Position numbers and translations under genes: made by a program
Source of the DNA: an uncultured Spartobacteria bacterium
Lineage (GTDB): Bacteria > Verrucomicrobiota > Verrucomicrobiia > Chthoniobacterales > Chthoniobacteraceae
Reading direction: 5' to 3'
Assembly: GCA_903901425.1 (NCBI GenBank)
Contig: CAIURC010000107.1
Location: forward strand, 1-64,000
Length of the DNA: 64,000 nucleotides
Notes under the pieces: generated by a model
What the model was told of the DNA's origin: nothing
Databases searched by the model: none
What the model saw: only the letters and a program-made list of their open reading frames with translations
Part shown: positions 57,062 to 64,000 of the stretch, in pieces
Layout of the letters: each line of letters begins with the position of its first letter
Numbering within the stretch: position 1 is the first letter of the stretch

Positions 57062-57967
57062 TCAGGCCAGTCCTTCCGCCACGCTCTGGCAGAGTCCAAT
57101 AAAAGTCTCTTCTGCAAGACTTAACCGGCGCCCGTTTGACAGCAGAACCGCCCATTTTCTCCTCAACTTCCGGCGTCCCAGCGGGAGCGTGACCAGAGAA
57201 CCTTCCGCAAGCTCCTTCCGGAGCGTCCAAGGGGCCAGAATGCTTACCCCATACCCAAGCTTCACGAGTTCCTTCGCCGCCTCCACACTGCCCATCTCAA
57301 GAGTGCTGAAGAGCGTGGTGCCCTCCTCGCGGAAATAGTCTTCGATCATCGCGAAGGTGTAGCTGGCCTTTTCGTAGAAGATGTAATTCTGCCGCGGAAT
57401 TTCATCCCGAGTCACCTTCCCGGCCTTTGCCCACGGGTGCAACGGACTGAGAACAAACGCAAGTTCATCCGAAAAAATTGGCCGGATGTCCAAGGCTTCC
57501 TGTTGTTTGGGTTCAAGGTTGATGGCCAGATCAATCTGATGCGCCCGCAACCGCTCCAGGTTTCTGGGTGTGTCCCCGGGTTGAATGGAAATGTCGCAGT
57601 GCGCAAAGCTTTCCCGGAACTCGCGTAACACGGGAGGCAGAATGTACTGGCATGCGGTACTGCCGGCCCCGATCCGCATTCTGCTGCTGCCCCAGCGCCC
57701 CAAGCGCCCGAGCTCCGCCCGCGCAACCTCCATCTCCGAGAGGATCTTTTCCGCCTGAGCAAGAAGCTGCTCCCCCGCCTGCGTCACCAGCACGGTTTTT
57801 CCCACCCTGTCAAAAAGACGACACGCCACATCCCGCTCCAGCGCCTTGATGCTGTGGCTCACAGCGGACTGGGTCAGATTCAGCTCATGCGCAGTCCGGG
57901 TAAAACTCAGAGTTCTGGCGAGCACCACAAAAGCCCGGAGTTGCCTACTGTCGAGGGGTTCGCCCAT
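57062..57967 (-). CDS. LysR family transcriptional regulator
   Basis: LDSRQLRAFVVLARTLSFTRTAHELNLTQSAVSHSIKALERDVACRLFDRVGKTVLVTQAGEQLL. Alternative ATG at 57988. Confidence 0.95.
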   Translation of the reverse strand: MGEPLDSRQLRAFVVLARTLSFTRTAHELNLTQSAVSHSIKALERDVACRLFDRVGKTVLVTQAGEQLLAQAEKILSEMEVARAELGRLGRWGSSRMRIGAGSTACQYILPPVLREFRESFAHCDISIQPGDTPRNLERLRAHQIDLAINLEPKQQEALDIRPIFSDELAFVLSPLHPWAKAGKVTRDEIPRQNYIFYEKASYTFAMIEDYFREEGTTLFSTLEMGSVEAAKELVKLGYGVSILAPWTLRKELAEGSLVTLPLGRRKLRRKWAVLLSNGRRLSLAEETFIGLCQSVAEGLA

Positions 57968-57987
57968 GCATGAATCTTTTTCATGCA
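57967..57987. promoter_or_regulatory. Putative LysR operator: inverted repeat TGCATGAA-TCTTT-TTCATGCA
   Basis: Perfect 8-bp arms, 5-bp spacer, in the divergent LysR/nitrate-uptake intergenic region. Confidence 0.65.
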
Positions 57988-58037
57988 TTTGATCGAAAAG
58001 TCGATTCCCGTTTTATGCACATCTGCCACCCGATGGC

Positions 58038-59132
58038 ATGCCAGAGGCTTATGGGGCTGCCATCGCTCCCATGGCTGCTCGCACTCACATCTCAGCACCC
58101 GCCTTGCGCATCGGCTTCGTGGCGCTTGCGGACTGCGCACCCCTGGTGGTTGCCCAAGAGCGCGGGCTCTTCAGCGCAGCCGGTCTGCGGGTTGAACTTC
58201 ACAGGGAGGTCGGCTGGGCCACCATCCGGGACAAGATCATCTACGGGGAGCTCGACGCGGCACAGGCGCCTGCCGGACTCTTGGTTGCGGCAAACTGCGG
58301 GATTGGCTGCATTCCAACGCCCTGTGTCACTGCGCTGATCCTCAACCTGCACGGCAATGGGATCACACTCTCCATGAGCCTTCGCAGGGAGGGCGTCGAA
58401 GATGGTCCTTCACTGGCGGCACATGCACGTTCCCGCGAGGAACCGCTGACGTTCGGCGTGGTGCATTCTCTTTCGTCCCACCACATCCTGCTCCGTCAAT
58501 GGCTCCGAAAGGCCGGCCTGCATCCCGAAAGAGATGTGCGTATCGTGGTGGTGCCTCCCGCGCAAATCCACCGTCACCTCGCAGCCGGCAACCTTGACGG
58601 CTTCTGCGTGGGAGAACCCTGGAACTCCCTTGCAGTGCTGAAAAGGACCGGATGGTGTGTCGCGACCAGCCCGGACCTCGCTCCCGGCCATCCCGAAAAG
58701 GTCCTGCTGGTCACCGAATCCTTCACCAAGCGAAGGTCCAGCGAGCACCGCCTCCTGCTCGCGGCGCTTCAGGAGGCCTGCGCCTACTGCGAACTCCCGG
58801 AACATCGGGATGCGATTGCGGACCTTCTCAGCGCGGACCGCTTCGTCGCCACCTCCCCTGAAGCCCTCCGCCGCAGTCTCTCAGGTCCCTTTGCCTATGG
58901 AGATGGCAGGACCTGCGAAGCAGCCGGACTTCACATTTTTTCGGGAGACCGATGCAACGAACCCTCGGGAGACAAACTCCGCTGGCTGCTGCACGGACTG
59001 CAATCGACGGAAATTGTTCCCGCGGGAACCCTTCCCGAACTCTCCGAATCTGCGCGCTGGTTCCGATCGGACCTGTATCGGGACGCCCGTTCTTTTGCTG
59101 CAGCCACAACCATCCATCCCAACGCCTCATGA
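58038..59132 (+). CDS. NrtA/CmpA/NasS-like nitrate-binding protein lacking an obvious signal peptide
   Basis: LRIGFVALADCAPLVVAQERGLFSAAGLRVELHREVGWATIRDKIIYGELDAAQAPAGLLVAANCGIG; DGFCVGEPWNSLAV. Start may be 58074. Confidence 0.88.
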   Translation: MPEAYGAAIAPMAARTHISAPALRIGFVALADCAPLVVAQERGLFSAAGLRVELHREVGWATIRDKIIYGELDAAQAPAGLLVAANCGIGCIPTPCVTALILNLHGNGITLSMSLRREGVEDGPSLAAHARSREEPLTFGVVHSLSSHHILLRQWLRKAGLHPERDVRIVVVPPAQIHRHLAAGNLDGFCVGEPWNSLAVLKRTGWCVATSPDLAPGHPEKVLLVTESFTKRRSSEHRLLLAALQEACAYCELPEHRDAIADLLSADRFVATSPEALRRSLSGPFAYGDGRTCEAAGLHIFSGDRCNEPSGDKLRWLLHGLQSTEIVPAGTLPELSESARWFRSDLYRDARSFAAATTIHPNAS

Positions 59133-60418
59133 AATCCCAACCAAATCCACTCTCACGCCGCCGGTTCCTTGCGCAAAGCACCAAGACCCTCGGGTTGCGT
59201 GCCCTTCTGGCCGGACTTCCCGCAGGCTGGTCAGGGACCGCATATGCCAGCGACGCCCCTGAGACACCAGACGTCAAGTTTGGCATCATCGCACTGACCG
59301 ACTGTTCGCCCATCGTGATCGCCCACGAAAAGGGGCTTTTTAAGAAATACGGAATCCGTTCTGTGGTGGCCAAGGGGGCGAACTGGGCAGCGATCCGGGA
59401 TTCGCTTTCCACAGGAGACAACCAGGCGACGCACATGCTGCTGGGCATGCCCCTCGCCTCAACGATGGGTCTCGCAGGGGCCCCAAAGAAGGAGATGGTT
59501 GTGCCCTGGCTTCTCAACAGGAACGGGCAGGCGATCACGCTCAAACGGGAACTGGCTGGCAAGGTGAGCGAGGATCCCAAGGCACTCAAACCCTTTGCCG
59601 ATGCTGCCAAGGCCAAGGGGACACCCATGACATTCGCCATGACGTTCCCGCCGGGCACCCATGCCATGTGGATGCGTTATTACCTCGCGGCAGGCGGCAT
59701 TCATCCGGGCGACGCCCAAGGAGCCGGAGCCGACATCTCGCTGATCACCATTCCCCCTCCGCAAATGGTGGCCAACATGAAGGTCGGAAAAATGGATGGT
59801 TTCTGCGTTGGGGAACCATGGAACTCCCGCTCCATCGCAGACGAAGTGGGATTCACGGCCATCACCACCCAAGCCATCTGGAAGGATCATCCCGAGAAAG
59901 TCTGCGCTTTCACGGCAGAGTTTGCTGACAAAAACCCCAAGACGGTGAAGGCGGTTCTCAAGGCACTCCACGAAGCCAGCGTCTGGCTCGACAAAATGGA
60001 AAACCGCACAGAGGCCGCCCAGATCGTTTCTGCCCCCACGTACATCAACTGTCCTCCAGAGACCATCCTTGGAAGGCTTCTGGGCAAGTACGACATGGGT
60101 GATGGCCGCAAGTTCCGTGACCCGAATCCCATGATCTTCAGCCTCCGGGACTGCAACTTTCCCCAACCCAAGTTCGCCAAATGGTGGATCACGCAGTTCC
60201 GCCGCTGGGGCTTTGTGGAAGGCACACCCGACTATGCCGGGGTGACGAAAAAGGTGATGCGTCCGGATCTGTACGAGGAAGCGATGAAGGAAATAGGGCA
60301 CACCCATGGAGGCCTGAACAACGCCCCGGAAAAGTTCTTTGACGGCACCGTGTTCGATCCGGGCGCAGACCTGGACGCCTTTGCCAAGAGCTTCCCGATT
60401 CACAGCATCAAAGGCTGA
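59129..60418 (+). CDS. nrtA: Nitrate ABC transporter substrate-binding protein (NrtA/CmpA family), Tat-exported
   Basis: SRRRFLAQSTKTLGLRALLAGL Tat-like leader; VKFGIIALTDCSPIVIAHEKGLFKKYGIRSVVAKGANWAAIRDSLSTGDNQATHMLLGMPLAS. Confidence 0.92.
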   Translation: MKSQPNPLSRRRFLAQSTKTLGLRALLAGLPAGWSGTAYASDAPETPDVKFGIIALTDCSPIVIAHEKGLFKKYGIRSVVAKGANWAAIRDSLSTGDNQATHMLLGMPLASTMGLAGAPKKEMVVPWLLNRNGQAITLKRELAGKVSEDPKALKPFADAAKAKGTPMTFAMTFPPGTHAMWMRYYLAAGGIHPGDAQGAGADISLITIPPPQMVANMKVGKMDGFCVGEPWNSRSIADEVGFTAITTQAIWKDHPEKVCAFTAEFADKNPKTVKAVLKALHEASVWLDKMENRTEAAQIVSAPTYINCPPETILGRLLGKYDMGDGRKFRDPNPMIFSLRDCNFPQPKFAKWWITQFRRWGFVEGTPDYAGVTKKVMRPDLYEEAMKEIGHTHGGLNNAPEKFFDGTVFDPGADLDAFAKSFPIHSIKG

Positions 60419-60423
60419 GCCCC

Positions 60424-61317
60424 ATGAAACCGCTTCAGCGACTACAACGCTTCTTTCTGGAGTCCCTGTTTCTACCCGCGGTGGGCCTTCTTCTCTGCCT
60501 TCTCCTATGGCAGGTGCTCTCGGGCAAAACGGTGAAGACCACCGTGCGGGATGACTTCGGGGATCTGGTGACCGTCACCAAACGCGTGGGGCTTTCCAAG
60601 GACCTGCCCAGCCCCGCGGAAACGTGGGCTGCCAGCAAAACGTATGTGCTCCAACCTTGGGCCAAACGCGGGGAACTCGACCAAGGCATCCTCGCATTCA
60701 CCTGGCTCTCCCTCAAGCTGGTGGCGCAGGGGTACGCGATTGCCCTGATCCTCGGCACTCCGATCGGTTTTTGCCTCGGCCTCTCCAAGTCCTTCGCAAA
60801 GACCTTTGACCCCATCATCCAGATCCTCCGGCCCGTGTCTCCACTCGCATGGCTGCCTTTGGGCATGGTGCTGTTTCTGAGCGTCAAAATCCATGTGCCC
60901 GGAGCGGGGGCTCCCTACACCGCCTCTGAGCTCGCTGCGATCTTCACCATCGCCGTGTGTTCCATGTGGCCCACCGTGCTCAACACCGCTGTGGGTGTCC
61001 GGGCCATTCCTCAAGATTACCTCAACGTCGCCAAGGTTCTGAAACTCTCGCGCACCAAGACGCTGCTCAAGGTGCTGGTACCCGCCACTCTCCCCTACAT
61101 GTTCACTGGCTTCCGGCTTTCCCTCGGGATCGCATGGCTGGTGATCGTGGCCGCCGAAATGCTCACGGGCCGCCCAGGAGTCGGAGGTTTCCTGTGGCAG
61201 CAATACAATGCTCTGAACTACGCCCACATCATCCTCTGCATCCTCACGATCGGGTTCGTCGGATACGCCCTCGACCGCCTCATGAGCCTCGTCGAAAGCC
61301 GCTTCAAATCTGTCTAG
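60424..61317 (+). CDS. nrtB: Nitrate-type ABC transporter permease
   Basis: ALILGTPIGFCLGLSKSFAKTFDPIIQILRPVSPLAWLPLGMVLF...PATLPYMFTGFRLSLGIAWLVIVAAEMLTG. Confidence 0.93.
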   Translation: MKPLQRLQRFFLESLFLPAVGLLLCLLLWQVLSGKTVKTTVRDDFGDLVTVTKRVGLSKDLPSPAETWAASKTYVLQPWAKRGELDQGILAFTWLSLKLVAQGYAIALILGTPIGFCLGLSKSFAKTFDPIIQILRPVSPLAWLPLGMVLFLSVKIHVPGAGAPYTASELAAIFTIAVCSMWPTVLNTAVGVRAIPQDYLNVAKVLKLSRTKTLLKVLVPATLPYMFTGFRLSLGIAWLVIVAAEMLTGRPGVGGFLWQQYNALNYAHIILCILTIGFVGYALDRLMSLVESRFKSV

Positions 61318-61320
61318 CCC

Positions 61321-62229
61321 ATGCCGCTCCTCTCTCTCAAAGATGTCAGGATCGGTTTCGGCTCCGGGCCCGGACGCCATGAGGTCCTGCGCGACATTCA
61401 CCTCGAAATCCAAGAAGGCGAGTTCGTTGCGATTGTCGGTTACTCAGGCTCTGGCAAGTCCACCCTGCTGAACCTCCTCGCCGGTCTCCTGCAGCCGGAT
61501 GCAGGTTCCCTGCAGCTCCGCGGCTTGCCCGCACCTGGCCCCGGCCCCGACCGGGGAGTGGTCTTCCAGAATTATTCGCTCCTCCCGTGGCTTACCGTGA
61601 CGGAGAACATCGCGCTCGCAGTAGACCAGGTTTTTCCAGAATGGCAGCCCGGACAACGGGCGGCGCATGTGCGTCGGTACATCGAGATGGTCCGCCTCAC
61701 ACCCGCTGCCCAGAAGCGGCCGTCCGAACTCTCCGGGGGAATGCGCCAGCGTGTTTCGCTTGCACGGGCTCTGGCCTGCGAACCCGCGATTCTACTGATG
61801 GACGAACCCTTCGGAGCCTTGGATGCGCTGACACGGGCCAATCTTCAAGACGAGGTGGTCCGCATCTGGCTCGAGAACCGGCGCACCGCCTTGCTGATTA
61901 CGAACGACGTCGATGAGGCCCTTCTGATGGCTGACAGGATCCTCCCACTCAGCGCAGGTCCCGGGGCCACACTGGGCCCCTCGGTCTCCGTGCCGCTTTC
62001 GCGTCCTCGGGACCGGAGATCTCTCCACCATGAAGCTTCCTACAAACACGCGCGCCGCACGGTGCTCGACTATCTGCTGGGACCGGGCAGCCATGCGAAA
62101 CTGGCGGTTTCCCGCAAACTCGTTCTGCCTGACCTCCTTCCGGAGGACCTCGATGGCCCTCGGCCCTCCCTGTTTGCCCCACCGAAGCGGCGGGCTCATT
62201 CCGCCACGGAAACCGTTGAGCTGCACTAG
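61321..62229 (+). CDS. nrtC: Nitrate-type ABC transporter ATP-binding protein (NrtC-like ATPase, no fused NrtA domain)
   Basis: [53 protein letters not shown]. Confidence 0.9.
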   Translation: MPLLSLKDVRIGFGSGPGRHEVLRDIHLEIQEGEFVAIVGYSGSGKSTLLNLLAGLLQPDAGSLQLRGLPAPGPGPDRGVVFQNYSLLPWLTVTENIALAVDQVFPEWQPGQRAAHVRRYIEMVRLTPAAQKRPSELSGGMRQRVSLARALACEPAILLMDEPFGALDALTRANLQDEVVRIWLENRRTALLITNDVDEALLMADRILPLSAGPGATLGPSVSVPLSRPRDRRSLHHEASYKHARRTVLDYLLGPGSHAKLAVSRKLVLPDLLPEDLDGPRPSLFAPPKRRAHSATETVELH

Positions 62230-62246
62230 CCCCTTTCTTCCAGCCC

Positions 62247-63125
62247 ATGAGCGCACACCTTGAGCTTTCACAAATCGGAAAAACCTATTCATCCGCCCGG
62301 GGCAGGGCGGTGATCGTGCAGAACTTTAACCTCAAGGTCGCCAAAGGCGAATTTGTGACCCTCATCGGCCATTCCGGCTGTGGCAAGTCCACCGTTCTCT
62401 CCATGCTCTCAGGACTCCAACCCCCGTCAGAGGGCGCCATCATTCTTGCAGGGAAAGAAGTCCGTGGACCGGGCCCTGACCGCGGGGTGGTTTTTCAATC
62501 GCCCTGCCTTCTTCCGTGGTTGTCTGCATTCGACAATGTCCTTCTGGGGGTCAACCAAGTCTTCCCGAATGCCCCGCGGGCTGAACGGCATCAGGTGGCC
62601 GAATATTACCTCAGCATCGTTGGCCTCGCCGACTCCATGCACCGTCGGCCCGCCGAAATCTCTGCCGGCATGCGTCAGCGGGTCGGCATCGCGCGAGCCT
62701 TCGCAATCGCACCCAAGATGCTCCTCCTCGACGAACCCTTTGGGATGCTCGATTCCCTGACCCGCATGGAGCTCCAGCAGGTGTTGGTCGACCTGTGGCG
62801 CCGGGATCAGAAAACCGCCGTCATGGTCACGCATGACGTCGATGAGGCCCTCTTCCTCTCCGACCGCATCGTCATGATGACCGACGGACCCGCTGCAGAG
62901 GTGGGAGACATCCTCACGGTGCCCTTTCCCCATCCCCGTTCCCGACAGGAAGTGTTGGACCATCCCGAGTACAGCCGTCTGCGCGATCATCTCATCGAAT
63001 TCCTTGAAGTTCACGCCCATCGCCGAAAGACGGGCCCTGCTGAAGCTCCAGCAGACACCGCCGCGTCCGTGCCGCTCGCCTGCCCCCATCCCGAACCCAC
63101 CCCCCTTCCGCTTTCCACTCCATGA
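62247..63125 (+). CDS. nrtD: Nitrate-type ABC transporter ATP-binding protein
   Basis: [63 protein letters not shown]. Confidence 0.92.
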   Translation: MSAHLELSQIGKTYSSARGRAVIVQNFNLKVAKGEFVTLIGHSGCGKSTVLSMLSGLQPPSEGAIILAGKEVRGPGPDRGVVFQSPCLLPWLSAFDNVLLGVNQVFPNAPRAERHQVAEYYLSIVGLADSMHRRPAEISAGMRQRVGIARAFAIAPKMLLLDEPFGMLDSLTRMELQQVLVDLWRRDQKTAVMVTHDVDEALFLSDRIVMMTDGPAAEVGDILTVPFPHPRSRQEVLDHPEYSRLRDHLIEFLEVHAHRRKTGPAEAPADTAASVPLACPHPEPTPLPLSTP

Positions 63126-63202
63126 ACCAGACCGGGGGTCCCGGTCTGCCACAGAACCGCCACCACGTCCACGCAGCCCAGTCCACTCCATCCACAGCCA
63201 CC

Positions 63203-64000
63203 ATGAAAAACTCCGCCCTTCCATTCCTCCTCGCAGGCTCAATCGCCTGCGTTCCAAACGCGCATTCCGGAGAACCCGCGCCGCGCCCTGCGCCAGACAC
63301 GGTGCTCGAGAAGAAAAGCGAGAATCCACTGAGCTTTCTCGATGGCAAAGTGGTTTTTGACCTGCATGAAAAACTTCGGTTTGAGGCCAGGCACAACAAC
63401 TTTGATTTCAACGATTCCGTCAACGCATTCACGGACGATGCCTGGTTGCTCCAAAAGTTCCGGCTCGGATTGACCCTCCAACCGACTCCCTGGTTCAAAG
63501 CCTATGTTCAGGCCCAAGACGCTAGGGAAATCGACTCTGACCGCCCCAACATTCCCGGCGCGCTCGCGGCCGAAGGGGACGACAACTTTGACCTGTATCA
63601 AGGCTATTTGGAGTTCTCCAACTACAAGGTCTTCCCGCTTGGCCTCAAGGTCGGACGCCAGATTCTGACTTATGGGGATGAACGCCTGGTTGGCCCCCTG
63701 GACTGGAACAACTTCAGCCGGACCTTCGATGCGGTCAAACTCCGGCTTGAGCAGCCGGGATGGTCGGTGGACCTTTTCACCAGCACTCCCGCGGTTGTCA
63801 GCCGGGATTCGTTCAACACTTCCGACCTGTTTAATGGCACCGAAACCGGCCGGAACCTTGTGTTCAGCGGAATCCATTTCCAGACCGATGCGGTCCCTTG
63901 GGGCAGTTATGAAGCCTACAGCTATGTGGTGGACCAGGCTCTCGGCAACACCAGCAACCTCTCCGGACAGCTCGCCGCCCGTGTCTTCACGGGCAACCCG
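63203..64000 (+). CDS. Outer-membrane porin, alginate-export-like family (partial; runs off the window)
   Basis: MKNSALPFLLAGSIACVPNAHSGE signal peptide; FEARHNNFDFNDSVNAFTDDAWLLQKFRLGLTLQPTPWFKAYVQAQDARE...LKVGRQILTYGDERLVGPLDWNNFSRTFDAVKL. Absent from the ORF track because no stop falls inside the window. Confidence 0.85.
   Translation, partial: MKNSALPFLLAGSIACVPNAHSGEPAPRPAPDTVLEKKSENPLSFLDGKVVFDLHEKLRFEARHNNFDFNDSVNAFTDDAWLLQKFRLGLTLQPTPWFKAYVQAQDAREIDSDRPNIPGALAAEGDDNFDLYQGYLEFSNYKVFPLGLKVGRQILTYGDERLVGPLDWNNFSRTFDAVKLRLEQPGWSVDLFTSTPAVVSRDSFNTSDLFNGTETGRNLVFSGIHFQTDAVPWGSYEAYSYVVDQALGNTSNLSGQLAARVFTGNP

Overview
This 64 kb GC-rich chromosomal window looks like the Verrucomicrobiota/PVC group. 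The inference rests on two giant PVC-type multi-domain secreted proteins, a DWG-type Ser/Thr kinase with WD40 repeats, and Gfo/Idh and ThuA proteins. About 45 CDS can be supported. They include housekeeping genes (deoD, gpsA, selO, yaeQ, midA-like, sbcD/sbcC, aroD, prfC, riboflavin synthase), two two-component systems, a FecA-like TonB receptor, and a nitrate-type ABC uptake cluster with a divergent LysR regulator that runs off the right edge. The points most worth follow-up are: (i) a lower-GC insert (about 22.0-25.1 kb) with a secreted caspase/FGE-like fusion next to an uncharacterised secreted protein built from two tandem homologous domains; (ii) a 17-bp TTGAGA-N5-TCTCAA operator in tandem pairs upstream of two distant outer-membrane genes; (iii) a REP-like cluster of GGTCTGTCCCCAG units with hairpins after sbcC, and an unrelated palindromic repeat family at the left edge; (iv) an SbcC with a winged-helix-like C-terminal extension; (v) a signal-less NrtA-like protein leading the nitrate operon; (vi) giant ThuA/PVC proteins that use cytochrome c in one case and a cupredoxin in the other. 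No tRNA, rRNA, CRISPR array or intact transposase was recognised. All calls come from reading the sequence; no searches were run.
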